Assembly: GCF_000802155.2 (NCBI RefSeq)
Contig: NZ_JQGJ02000001.1
Coordinates: forward strand, 372,001 to 436,000
Reading direction: 5' to 3'
DNA length: 64,000 bases
Source of the DNA: Pseudomonas frederiksbergensis
Lineage (GTDB): Bacteria > Pseudomonadota > Gammaproteobacteria > Pseudomonadales > Pseudomonadaceae
A program made the translations under genes and the position numbers. Below are positions 46,344-54,625 of this stretch, one piece after another (the stretch's first letter is position 1; each line of letters begins with the position of its first letter). Under the pieces are notes generated by a model that did no database searches, had not been told where the DNA came from, and was given only the letters and a program-made list of their open reading frames with translations.

Positions 46344-46451
46344 AAGAAATCTGTGGAGGCTGCCGAAGGCGGCGATCGGTTGATCGTGGCAGTTGCCTGA
46401 CAGTTCACAGGGCTGGATCAATGGATCACAGCCCCATGGACGGAGGGGTAA

Positions 46452-47807
46452 TCAGGCGGTAGGCGTACGCATGGTGACGAATTCTTCGGCGGCGGTCGGG
46501 TGCACACCGATGGTTTCATCGAAATCGCGCTTGGTGGCGCCCGCCTTGAGGGCGATCGCCAGGCCCTGGACAATTTCCCCGGCGTCCGGCCCGACCATGT
46601 GGCAACCCAGCACCTTGTCGGTCCTGGCATCGACCACCAACTTCATCAAGGTCCGTTCCTGGCAGTCAGTGAGGGTCAGCTTCATCGGCCGGAAACGGCT
46701 TTCGAAAATCTGCACTTCGTGGCCCTCTTCCCGAGCCTGTTCTTCCGTCAGGCCAACCGTGCCGATGTTCGGCAGGCTGAACACCGCCGTGGGAATCATC
46801 CGGTAGTCCACCAGGCGATACTGCTCGGGCTTGAACAAGCGCCGCGCCACCGCCATGCCTTCGGCCAGTGCGACAGGCGTGAGCTGCACACGGCCGATCA
46901 CGTCGCCAATGGCCAGGATCGATGGTTCGGCAGTCTCGTATTCCTTATTGACCTGAACGAAGCCTTTTTCGTCCAGCGTCACGCCGGTGTTCTCCAGGCC
47001 CAGGTTGTCCAGCATCGGGCGCCGGCCGGTGGCATAGAACACGCAATCGGTGGACAGCGTACGACCGTCCTTGAGCGTCACCTTCAGGCTGCCGTCAGTT
47101 TCCTTGTCGATGCGCTGGATGTCTGCGTTGAATTGCAGGTCCAGGCCACGACGCTGCAGCTCTTCGGCCAGGTGCTTGCGCACCGCGCCGTCGAAGCCAC
47201 GCAGGAACAAGTCACCGCGATAGAGCAAGGATGTTTGCGCGCCCATGCCATGGAAAATCCCGGCGAACTCCACCGCAATGTAGCCGCCCCCCACCACCAG
47301 CATGCGCTTGGGCAGCGTCTTGAGAAAGAACGCCTCGTTGGAGCTGATGGCGTGCTCGCGCCCCGGGATGTCCGGGATCACCGGCCAGCCACCGGTGGCG
47401 ATCATGATGTGCCGGGCGGTGTGGCGCTCGCCATTGATCTCCACTTCGTGAGGATTGGTGATCCTGGCGTGTCCTTCATGCAACGTCACGCCACTGTTGA
47501 CCAGCAGGTTGCGGTAGATGCCGTTGAGGCGATTGATCTCGCGATCTTTGTTGGCGATCAGCGTGGCCCAGTCGAAACTCACATCGCCCGCCGTCCAGCC
47601 ATAGGCCGATGCCTGCTCGAAGTCTTCGGCGTAATGCGCGCCGTAGACCAGCAGTTTTTTCGGCACACAACCGACGTTAACGCACGTACCGCCCAGGTAG
47701 CGGCTCTCCGCCACGGCCACCTTGGCCCCGAAACCGGCGGCAAACCGCGCCGCCCGCACACCACCGGAACCGGCGCCAATCACATACAAGTCAAAATCGT
47801 AGGCCAT
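46452..47807 (-). CDS. gorA: Glutathione-disulfide reductase
   Basis: 451-residue FAD/NADPH enzyme that regenerates glutathione. It has the FAD fold ([18 protein letters not shown]), the redox-active [13 protein letters not shown], the NADPH fold ([15 protein letters not shown]) and a C-terminal interface with the catalytic [11 protein letters not shown]. Length and order fit Gor. A GAAGGAGATAGAAA stretch precedes the ATG at 47807. It is monocistronic. Confidence 0.95.
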   Translation of the reverse strand: MAYDFDLYVIGAGSGGVRAARFAAGFGAKVAVAESRYLGGTCVNVGCVPKKLLVYGAHYAEDFEQASAYGWTAGDVSFDWATLIANKDREINRLNGIYRNLLVNSGVTLHEGHARITNPHEVEINGERHTARHIMIATGGWPVIPDIPGREHAISSNEAFFLKTLPKRMLVVGGGYIAVEFAGIFHGMGAQTSLLYRGDLFLRGFDGAVRKHLAEELQRRGLDLQFNADIQRIDKETDGSLKVTLKDGRTLSTDCVFYATGRRPMLDNLGLENTGVTLDEKGFVQVNKEYETAEPSILAIGDVIGRVQLTPVALAEGMAVARRLFKPEQYRLVDYRMIPTAVFSLPNIGTVGLTEEQAREEGHEVQIFESRFRPMKLTLTDCQERTLMKLVVDARTDKVLGCHMVGPDAGEIVQGLAIALKAGATKRDFDETIGVHPTAAEEFVTMRTPTA

Positions 47808-47970
47808 TTTCTATCTCCTTCGGCAGGTTGTCAGCATACCTGCTGTTTTCACCTGAGGCAGCGTTGCGATGGTTATGGGGATGGAAAACGCAAAAGCCAG
47901 CCGCCGCGGAACAACCCGCAATGGGTCGGTCCGCTCCAGCGGGGCACAATCCCGTCAGGGGCTAGCGGGT

Positions 47971-48036
47971 CAATGGATCGAGACAGGGTAGCTGATGATC
48001 AGCCGGTTCTCGTCGAACGCCAGAAAAGCTGTTCAT
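47971..48036 (-). pseudogene. Possible remnant of an OprD-type porin C-terminus
   Basis: The minus strand encodes AFLAFDENRLIISYPVSIH followed by TGA, a pattern like the last beta-strand of OprD-family porins. Upstream in that frame a stop (TGA) appears within 21 codons, so no gene remains. Porins of this type often accompany tripartite tricarboxylate transporters, and this stretch lies just 3' of tctA. The similarity is short and by eye. Confidence 0.3.
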
Positions 48037-48060
48037 TGTTATTATTTCGTTTGATGGGCA

Positions 48061-48086
48061 GCAGCAGATCGTTGCGGATCTGCTGC
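48061..48086. terminator. Hairpin after the TctA gene
   Basis: Perfect arms GCAGCAGATC and GATCTGCTGC around a six-base loop, 45 bp after the tctA stop. There is no long T-tract, so it may be a weak or rho-assisted terminator for the operon. Confidence 0.5.
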
Positions 48087-48130
48087 ACCCTGGATGGTTC
48101 AAGTCAGGAAAGCTTGATGACGCGCAGGCG

Positions 48131-49516
48131 CTAGCTTCCTGCCAGCGCGACGATCGCCGGTACGCTGAGCACCGCCGTGTAGTAGGCCATGAACTGCACG
48201 CCGATGTTGAAGCCCAGGAAACGCGCCAGAAATCCTCCCAACAGGCCGATCGTGAGAATCACCATCAGGCCCAGCAGCCCGCCCTCCCAGATACCGATCA
48301 CCAGTACCAGGCCGATGAAAGTTGCGATGACCGCCTCATGACTGATCCGGCGTGCCACGAACGCCGCCGCGCCATGGGCGAAGTTCATGGTGAACGGATA
48401 CGCCACCAGGATCGCCACGATCACCGCGAGCATGCCGTAGCCCAGGAACTCCCAGGTGTTGAGCAAATTGTGCAGGTTATTGATCTCACCGGTGGCGTTG
48501 TCCACCCAGAACCGCGGGGGCGCATTGAACAAGGGCGCGGCCGGGCCCGCAGCGACCGGGCTCAGCGGCAGTCCGAAGGCCATCAGCGGGATAAGGGTTT
48601 CGGCGATGTAGGTCGATTCGGTAACGCCGTTTCGCGCGGTGATCACGGTGGTCAGGCGGTCATAGGCGTGCTTGATCCGTGAGCCGATGATCTCGCCCAT
48701 TATCACCGTCATGGCCACCGGACTGAACACGAACGTGGCGCTCGATACGCTGGCCGCCATGGCCGTCACGCGAGTCTGACGCGGGTTGATGATCTTCAAT
48801 GGGTTGGGAAAATAGCCGCTCCAGCCCTTCACATCGGGGGCCAGGGAAAACACTCGGTAGTCGTCGCGCCGCATGCGTTGCCGTTCGGCCGGCGCCAGCA
48901 GGGAAAACAGCGAGGCGATCAGGGGCGCGACGGCAATGCCGAGGAAGTAACTCACCGAAAGCTTCACCCCGTATTGCCCGGTCAGCGCCTGCAAGGCCAC
49001 GATCACCATGACGAATGGCACCAGGGCCAGCACCGCCGCCCAGCGGCCCGCCGAGAAATAAGCGATGGTCAGTGCCGCGCAGAGAAACACCCAGGGCGCA
49101 AATTGCTTGATGACCTCACCGAACGGCGCCAGCAGCACTGCGAACAGCACCGACAAGGGCACGGCAATCAAAGCCGCCACCGCCGCCCCGGAGATCATCT
49201 TGCGCAAGGCAATATGGGGTACGCCGAGTTTGCGCAGGTAGTTCGCGTCCGCCAGCAACGCGGTCGCCGCAGTATCGCCGGGGATGCCGAGCAATGCGGT
49301 CGGCACCGCGTGGGTCATGTGCTTGGCCACCGCCCCCGCCAGGAAAAAAGTCAGGACACCGGCAGGCGGTGCGCCAAGTAGCACCACCAGCAGGGTCAAG
49401 GGCGCCAGGGTGGTGGTTTCATCCGTGCCCGAGACCAGGCCAATGGCGGCGAACACCACCGCTCCCAACAGTCCCAGAGCGAACGCAACCATGATTTCGT
49501 AGAGTAAGGCGTCCAT
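48131..49516 (-). CDS. tctA: Tripartite tricarboxylate transporter permease (TctA family)
   Basis: 461-residue inner-membrane permease with about 11 hydrophobic segments. TctA-like features are GLVSGTDETTTLAPLTLL (an altered form of the usual G-PG motif), HAVPTALLGIPGDTAATALL and a second repeat region near TYIAETLIPLMAFGLPLSP. It is shorter than the classic about 500-residue TctA. It directly abuts the small membrane protein gene upstream and belongs to the mevalonate operon, so it probably imports mevalonate or a related branched acid. No TctC binding protein is present. Confidence 0.85.
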   Translation of the reverse strand: MDALLYEIMVAFALGLLGAVVFAAIGLVSGTDETTTLAPLTLLVVLLGAPPAGVLTFFLAGAVAKHMTHAVPTALLGIPGDTAATALLADANYLRKLGVPHIALRKMISGAAVAALIAVPLSVLFAVLLAPFGEVIKQFAPWVFLCAALTIAYFSAGRWAAVLALVPFVMVIVALQALTGQYGVKLSVSYFLGIAVAPLIASLFSLLAPAERQRMRRDDYRVFSLAPDVKGWSGYFPNPLKIINPRQTRVTAMAASVSSATFVFSPVAMTVIMGEIIGSRIKHAYDRLTTVITARNGVTESTYIAETLIPLMAFGLPLSPVAAGPAAPLFNAPPRFWVDNATGEINNLHNLLNTWEFLGYGMLAVIVAILVAYPFTMNFAHGAAAFVARRISHEAVIATFIGLVLVIGIWEGGLLGLMVILTIGLLGGFLARFLGFNIGVQFMAYYTAVLSVPAIVALAGS

Positions 49517-50055
49517 CAGCCGCGCCCTCCACTCAGGCTGACCGCTGCGCCGGCGCTCGGCGCCACGCTGGCATTGACCGGGCGAGCCTCTTCCTCACAG
49601 GCCTGGGCTTGGCGAAACAATTCATACAGTTGCAGTTCCTTCAGCTCAGCGGTGACCTCGGGTGAAAGATCTTCCAGGCGCCCCAAGCTGCCGTACTCCT
49701 TCAGCAGATCCGCCACCACTTGCTCGCGGAAACCCTGGTCGGCCTGGTGTTCGAGCACCTCGCGCTTGGGCTTGAAAAAAAACGCGCTGATGGCGCCGCC
49801 GGCCAAGCAACCAAGGATCCCGACAAGCATGGCGTAGGCCCTGGCCATCTGCGCGGATTCCACCAGGCTGTGCATCAACAGCTTGGCGGCAAAATAAGCC
49901 CCGAGGCTGACCACCGCGCCGATAGCGATGGAGATCGCCAGGTCGCGGACGTCGATGGTGTCGCCCCAGACTTCGTAGAGGTTCTGTCTTGCTGGACCGC
50001 CCTCTCCCAAGGAGGGTTCGGCCGCCAAGGCTGGCGTTGAATGGTCGTGTTGCAT
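49516..50055 (-). CDS. Small two-helix membrane protein, probable transporter partner
   Basis: 179 residues with two clear membrane segments (about 48-70, AISIAIGAVVSLGAYFAAKLL; and about 82-105, AYAMLVGILGCLAGGAISAFFF) and a long cytoplasmic Glu/Leu-rich C-terminal tail. It sits where TctB would be, abutting tctA, but TctB usually has four helices. I do not recognise the family. The start at 50055 (MQHDH) has GGAGGAC upstream. An accessory subunit of the transporter is the best guess. Confidence 0.65.
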   Translation of the reverse strand: MQHDHSTPALAAEPSLGEGGPARQNLYEVWGDTIDVRDLAISIAIGAVVSLGAYFAAKLLMHSLVESAQMARAYAMLVGILGCLAGGAISAFFFKPKREVLEHQADQGFREQVVADLLKEYGSLGRLEDLSPEVTAELKELQLYELFRQAQACEEEARPVNASVAPSAGAAVSLSGGRG

Positions 50056-50150
50056 GGTGTCCTCCGGCCCTTGCGGGCTTTTGTTTTTATCGAGGAATAG
50101 ACCGTCCCGGTCAATGGCCGGTGACGGGTAAAGGGTCAATCCGGTACAGG

Positions 50151-50558
50151 TCAATCGGCCTGGGGCCGACGTACCGTGGCGCGGCCCAGGGTGGTCACTT
50201 GCTCATGTTGGTTAATGATCTCCAGCGACAGCAGGATGAGGTTGTGTTCGATACCTTCGACTTTGCCCCGGGCCTGGAGCACATCGCCGACGTAGGCCGG
50301 TCGTCGGTTGCTGTATTCGAATGCCAGTAGCTCATCGTCCTCCTCCATCCACTCATAGACCTGTTGGGTCAGCCAATCGCCTTGCAGCGGTCCGTCCACC
50401 AGCAGCGCCGGATGGTCTTCGCATTCCCGGGCGTAGGCCAGGTCATAGTGGATCCGATGCGGGTTCCAGATCGCCGCGTTGTAAAGGAACAGTTGTACCG
50501 TACCCGGTGCATAACGCTGCGATGGCAGCAACTGGCCGACTTCGATTGTCTTGGGCAT
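50151..50558 (-). CDS. MaoC-like hotdog dehydratase/hydratase
   Basis: 135-residue hotdog-fold protein. The hydratase-2-type segment NPHRIHYDLAYARE carries the likely catalytic His/Asp pair (HRIHYD). It follows, 2 bp apart, the gene for an N-terminal-type hotdog protein; the two half-size proteins probably form a heterodimeric enoyl-CoA hydratase. In this operon it could hydrate 3-methylglutaconyl-CoA (to HMG-CoA) or dehydrate HMG-CoA. The start at 50558 follows GAGGTAAGC. Confidence 0.8.
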   Translation of the reverse strand: MPKTIEVGQLLPSQRYAPGTVQLFLYNAAIWNPHRIHYDLAYARECEDHPALLVDGPLQGDWLTQQVYEWMEEDDELLAFEYSNRRPAYVGDVLQARGKVEGIEHNLILLSLEIINQHEQVTTLGRATVRRPQAD

Positions 50559-50560
50559 GC

Positions 50561-51016
50561 TTACCTCGCGATCCGGGTCAGGCGTTCGGTCACGAGGAGC
50601 AACCCCGCTTCGCTTTCGAAGCGATTTTCGAACACCAGGAAAATCAATGGACCTTGCGCGCCCTCTTTCTCGTAGATATCGACCAGCGTCTGCCGGCACA
50701 CCAGTACATCGCCAGCATTAATCCGCCGGTGGACCTGGTACTGGCAACCGCCGGCCATGATGCGTTTGAGCGGCAGCTCGGGGACCAGCGGGTTGTCCGG
50801 CTGCCGGCCGTCGTCGAGCAACTGGTCCAGGGGCAGTACCGGCATCAACACGCCGAACAGAAACATCAACGGCGCCTCGTCCCCATTCAGGAAACGGGCC
50901 TGGCGCTGTCCGGTGGCCACCGCGTACTTGCGGATGTCACTGCGGCAGACCTCAAACCGCACGGGCGGCAGGGCAGCACCGATGCAGCTTCTGATCGACT
51001 CGGTGATCAAGCTCAT
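50561..51016 (-). CDS. MaoC N-terminal-type dehydratase subunit
   Basis: 151-residue hotdog-fold protein of the FAS1-like/MaoC_dehydrat_N type (EVCRSDIRKYAVATGQ; KRIMAGGCQYQVHRRINAGDVLV). Such halves lack the catalytic His/Asp and pair with a second hotdog subunit, here the next gene. Start 51016 (MSLITESIRS) is chosen for family length. It lies between the CoA-transferase and the partner hotdog gene in the mva operon. Confidence 0.75.
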   Translation of the reverse strand: MSLITESIRSCIGAALPPVRFEVCRSDIRKYAVATGQRQARFLNGDEAPLMFLFGVLMPVLPLDQLLDDGRQPDNPLVPELPLKRIMAGGCQYQVHRRINAGDVLVCRQTLVDIYEKEGAQGPLIFLVFENRFESEAGLLLVTERLTRIAR

Positions 51017-51059
51017 GGACGGCCTCCCCACCCGACGGTCACACACATGCAAGCCGGCA

Positions 51060-52298
51060 TCAAATGACACCTCGCAGCCGCAGATCGTCGTATTGCGCCT
51101 GGTCGAGCCCCAGCCACTGACGGTACACCTGCAGGTTATGCTGGCCGACGCCGGGTGCGCTGGCGCCTTTTTCCAGGGTGCCGCCGGACAGTTTCACCGG
51201 GTTGCCGAACACGTCGAACCGCGCCCCCTGATAATCCACCGTCACCACCATGTCGCGCTCGCGCAGGTGTGGGTCGGCGACCACTTCGTCCATGCTCTTG
51301 ATTGGCGACAGCGGGAAGCGGTCGCCGGTCATGGCTTCCAGTTCGGCCTTGGTGCGGGCGGCGCACCAGCGCTCGACGGCGGGCTTGACTTTGCGCCGAT
51401 AAGTGTCGGCATCGAAGCGCTTGGCCATAGTGTCGATTTCCGGGTCGGAGGCCAGGGCTTCATCGCCGAAGGTCCGGCAGGCTTCGCGCCAGAACTTGTC
51501 GGTGTAGGCGCCGAAGAACACGAAGCCGTCCTTGCAGGCGTAGCGCCCGTAAGGCCTCACGAACGGATGGCCGTTACCCTCCGGCTGCACCACCTTGCCG
51601 GTCTCGGTGTAAGTCACCAGGGCGTTTTCGGTCAGGGAGACGATCGAATCCTGCTGCGACACGTCCACCAGTTGGCCAAGGCCCGTGCGCTCGGCTTCGC
51701 GAAGCGCCCCCAGCGTGCCGATCGCGGCATACAACGCCGCTGACAGGTCGCCCAACACGGTGCCGACGCGCATCGGCTCCTCCACCGTGCCGTTCATCGA
51801 CCACAATCCACCGCTGGCCTGGGCACTGCTATCGAAGGCCGGGCGCAACGAGTTGGGCCCGTGCTGGCCGAAGCCGCTGATGGCGGTGAATACCAGCGCC
51901 GGGTTGATCTCCTTGAGCACCTTGTACCCCAGGCCGAGCTTATCCATGGTGCCGGGTCGGAAGTTCTCGATCACGATATCGGCCTTACGCACCATCGCCA
52001 GGAACGTGGCCTTGCCGTCGGCTTGCTTGAGGTCCAGGCCCACCGCCATCTTGTTGCGATTGAACTGGGCGAAAAAACCGCTCAGCGGCTCGCTGGAGGT
52101 ACGGCTCATGGGCGGGAACTCCCGCGTCAGGTCGGGATCGCCCGGGTTTTCGATCTTGATAACCGTGGCCCCCATGTCCGCCAGCAGCATGGCGCAATAA
52201 GGCCCGGCCACAACCCGCGTCAGGTCCAGCACGGTCACTCCCTTGAGGGGCCCTGTGGCCTTGCTGAGGTTCGCCAGCGTTTCAGTGAGCAGCTTCAT
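51060..52298 (-). CDS. CaiB/BaiF family III CoA-transferase
   Basis: 412-residue CoA-transferase that moves CoA between organic acids. Family III signatures are the N-terminal GVTVLDLTRVVAGPYCAMLLADMGA, KIENPGDPDLTR, ENFRPGTMDKLGLGY and the region VLGDLSAALYAAIG with the likely catalytic Asp. It overlaps mvaB by 4 bp. In this operon it could activate 3-hydroxy-3-methylglutarate, mevalonate or 3-methylglutaconate using acetyl- or succinyl-CoA; the acid is not determinable from sequence. Confidence 0.88.
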   Translation of the reverse strand: MKLLTETLANLSKATGPLKGVTVLDLTRVVAGPYCAMLLADMGATVIKIENPGDPDLTREFPPMSRTSSEPLSGFFAQFNRNKMAVGLDLKQADGKATFLAMVRKADIVIENFRPGTMDKLGLGYKVLKEINPALVFTAISGFGQHGPNSLRPAFDSSAQASGGLWSMNGTVEEPMRVGTVLGDLSAALYAAIGTLGALREAERTGLGQLVDVSQQDSIVSLTENALVTYTETGKVVQPEGNGHPFVRPYGRYACKDGFVFFGAYTDKFWREACRTFGDEALASDPEIDTMAKRFDADTYRRKVKPAVERWCAARTKAELEAMTGDRFPLSPIKSMDEVVADPHLRERDMVVTVDYQGARFDVFGNPVKLSGGTLEKGASAPGVGQHNLQVYRQWLGLDQAQYDDLRLRGVI

Positions 52299-53212
52299 GG
52301 GATCTCCAATTGATTGTGCTTGTGGAGCAGGGCCTTGGCGACTCGCGAGCCGGTAGGACGGTGCAAGGCCTGGTCGACAAAGGCGCCGGCTTCAATCAGC
52401 CGCGCCAGATCAATGCCCGTGGACAGGCCCAGGCCATGGAACAGATACACCAGTTCTTCACTGGCGACATTGCCGGTAGCTCCCGGAGAATACGGACAGC
52501 CGCCCAGGCCCGAGACCGAACTGTCGAACACCCTGACGCCAGCCTCGAGCGCGGCATGCACATTGGCCACGGCCATGCCGTAGGTGTCATGGAAATGCGC
52601 AGCCAGCGCCGTGAGCGGCACTTCGGCGACACAGGCCTTGATCAACCGCGCCGTTTGGCCCGGCGTGCCAGTACCGATCGTGTCGCCAAGACTGATTTCG
52701 TAGCAGCCCATTTCGTGTAGGGCCCGCGCGACCTCGACGACCCGGGCCGTTGGCACCTGGCCAGTGAACGGGCAACCCATCACGCAGGAGACGTAGCCGC
52801 GCACCGCCACACCCGCCTCCCGGGCCCTGGCCAGTACCGACTGGAAGCGCTCCAGGCTCTGGGCGATGGAGCAATTGATGTTGCGTTGCGAGAATGCCTC
52901 GGACGCCGCTGCGAATACCGCCACCTCGCGGCAGCCGACCGCCAGCGCCCGCTCCAGCCCCTCAAGGTTGGGCACCAGCGCGGTGTACGTTACCCCAGGC
53001 CGCGGCGTGAGCCGACGCAGCACCTCATCGGAGCCGGCCATCTGCGGCACCCAGCGCGGCGAGACGAAAGCGCCGGACTCAATCGTGCGCAAACCGGCCG
53101 CGGCCAGCCGCTCCAGCAACAGCACGCGGGTCTCGACGGGCAGGCTGCGAGCCTCGTTCTGCAGGCCGTCCCGGGCGCCAACCTCCACCAGCCTGACGCT
53201 GTCCATGCTCAT
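52295..53212 (-). CDS. mvaB: Hydroxymethylglutaryl-CoA lyase
   Basis: 305-residue TIM-barrel lyase that splits HMG-CoA into acetyl-CoA and acetoacetate. Hallmarks are the N-terminal [12 protein letters not shown], the [15 protein letters not shown] loop with the catalytic Cys, and [11 protein letters not shown] with metal-binding His. Length agrees with P. mevalonii MvaB. The start at 53212 overlaps the mvaA stop (ATGA), so mvaA-mvaB-CoA transferase are coupled. A second ATG two codons later is possible. Confidence 0.95.
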   Translation of the reverse strand: MSMDSVRLVEVGARDGLQNEARSLPVETRVLLLERLAAAGLRTIESGAFVSPRWVPQMAGSDEVLRRLTPRPGVTYTALVPNLEGLERALAVGCREVAVFAAASEAFSQRNINCSIAQSLERFQSVLARAREAGVAVRGYVSCVMGCPFTGQVPTARVVEVARALHEMGCYEISLGDTIGTGTPGQTARLIKACVAEVPLTALAAHFHDTYGMAVANVHAALEAGVRVFDSSVSGLGGCPYSPGATGNVASEELVYLFHGLGLSTGIDLARLIEAGAFVDQALHRPTGSRVAKALLHKHNQLEIP

Positions 53213-54495
53213 TGTCCGCGCTTTTCGCGCAGCAGGGCTTCGGCACGGTCGGCCCGTACGTCCCGCGCCTCGACCATGCGCTTGACCAACCACTCCAATT
53301 CCTCGCCGCGGGCGCCGGCGGACAGCGCGATGTTGCGCGCATGCAGCGCCATGTGTCCGCGCTGGATGCCCTCGGTGGCCAGGGCTCGCAGGGCGCCGAG
53401 GTTCTGGGCCAGGCCGACGGCCACGGCAACTTCCGCCAGTTCCTGGGCGGTCTTGACGCCGAGGATGCGCAACGACAGTTGCGCCAGCGGATGTGTCTTG
53501 GTCGCGCCGCCCACCAGGCCCAGGGGCATCGGCATTTCGAGGGTGCCCACCAGGTGGCCGGCGCTGTCCTTTTCCCAGGTGGTCAGGGAACCGTAGTGGC
53601 CGCTGCGACAGGCGTATGCATGGGCTCCCGCTTCCACCGCACGCCAATCGTTTCCGGTGGCGACCACCAGCGGGTCGATGCCATTCATGATGCCCTTGTT
53701 GTGAGTCGCCGCGCGGTAAGGGTCGATGGCCGCGAACGTGTACGCATCGATGATGCCATCGATCACGTCCGCGCCACTGTACTGGGCGGTGTCCAACTGC
53801 TCCGGGGCGATGCGCAACTGGGCACGGGCCAGGCGCAGGTCCGCCAGATTGGACAGGATGCGCAGGCGCACCTTACCGCCCGTGATCTCTTCCATCAGCG
53901 GCGCCACGGCTTCAGCCATGGTGTTCACGGTATTGGCGCCCATGGCGTCGCGCACGTCGACGATCAGGTGCGCCACCAGCATCGAGCCACGAGGGCTGTC
54001 GGCAAAAGTGTGGACCTCAAGGTCGCGGCAACCGCCGCCCAGCTTGTTGAGCAACTGGTCCTTGCTATTGGCCAGCGCCATGATTTGCTCTTTGCTGCGC
54101 AACAGGCTCAGCCGTGCATTGAAGGGATCGGACACACCGATGATCTGCACCTGGGCGCGCATCAGCGGCGCGCTGCTGGAAGTCTGGAAGCCACCGGCCG
54201 GGCGGGTCAGTTTGGCCATGAACGAAGCGGCTGCGACAATCGAGGGTTCCTCGACCACCAAGGGAATCAACAGGTCGCGACCATTGATGCGGAAGTTGCT
54301 GGCGATGGCATAAGGCAGCTCGAACTTGCCAATGACGTTCTCGATCATGCCATCGGCGATTTCCAGCGGCAGCGCACCCGCGTCACGCAACAGCGCGGCG
54401 TCATCAGCACTCAGGTCCAATAGCTGGCGGATGTGTTCGAGGCGTTCGGAGGGGGAAAGATTGCGGAAATCGGGCAAGCGGGAATCGATCGACAT
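53209..54495 (-). CDS. mvaA: Class II HMG-CoA reductase (degradative)
   Basis: 428-residue enzyme, the same length as P. mevalonii HMG-CoA reductase, which oxidises mevalonate to HMG-CoA with NAD. Catalytic residues are seen: Glu in [13 protein letters not shown], Lys in [10 protein letters not shown], Asp in [15 protein letters not shown] and His in [10 protein letters not shown]. It is the first gene of the operon and starts at ATG 54495 with AGGAG seven bases upstream. A divergent MocR regulator lies 130 bp away. Confidence 0.96.
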   Translation of the reverse strand: MSIDSRLPDFRNLSPSERLEHIRQLLDLSADDAALLRDAGALPLEIADGMIENVIGKFELPYAIASNFRINGRDLLIPLVVEEPSIVAAASFMAKLTRPAGGFQTSSSAPLMRAQVQIIGVSDPFNARLSLLRSKEQIMALANSKDQLLNKLGGGCRDLEVHTFADSPRGSMLVAHLIVDVRDAMGANTVNTMAEAVAPLMEEITGGKVRLRILSNLADLRLARAQLRIAPEQLDTAQYSGADVIDGIIDAYTFAAIDPYRAATHNKGIMNGIDPLVVATGNDWRAVEAGAHAYACRSGHYGSLTTWEKDSAGHLVGTLEMPMPLGLVGGATKTHPLAQLSLRILGVKTAQELAEVAVAVGLAQNLGALRALATEGIQRGHMALHARNIALSAGARGEELEWLVKRMVEARDVRADRAEALLREKRGQ

Positions 54496-54564
54496 CAAGG
54501 GCTCCTCGGGGAGTCATTTGTTATTGGATGCCGACAAATTGCCCCATGTGTAGCCTTGAAAGAA

Positions 54565-54599
54565 GGTACAGTTTTGCCGAACAGTTCGCCCTCTGTACC
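54565..54599. promoter_or_regulatory. Candidate MocR operator in mvaA/mocR region
   Basis: Arms GGTACAG (54565-54571) and CTGTACC (54593-54599), 28 bp centre to centre, sit in the 130-bp divergent gap. Spacing near three helix turns suits a dimeric regulator binding two sites on one face. The link to the MocR protein is inferred from position. Confidence 0.5.
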
Positions 54600-54625
54600 C
54601 CTATCCGGATTCGACAGGAGCCTTT

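Larger units (their letters stand above)
47808..48130. other. Intergenic region between the TctA gene and gorA (323 bp)
   Basis: No intact gene. The tctA side holds a perfect 10-bp-arm hairpin (48061-48086), then a short minus-strand stretch that reads like the end of an outer-membrane porin (listed as a possible pseudogene at about 47970-48035). The gorA side carries its promoter and ribosome-binding site. Confidence 0.5.

Noticed and set aside
46500..48134. 544-codon plus-strand frame opposite gorA
   Set aside because: Antisense to gorA over most of its length; rich in His and Gln with no recognisable fold.
52295..53647. Longer mvaB frame starting at 53647
   Set aside because: The extra 145 codons overlap mvaA in another frame and are not lyase-like; the ATGA overlap at 53212 and family length fix the start.
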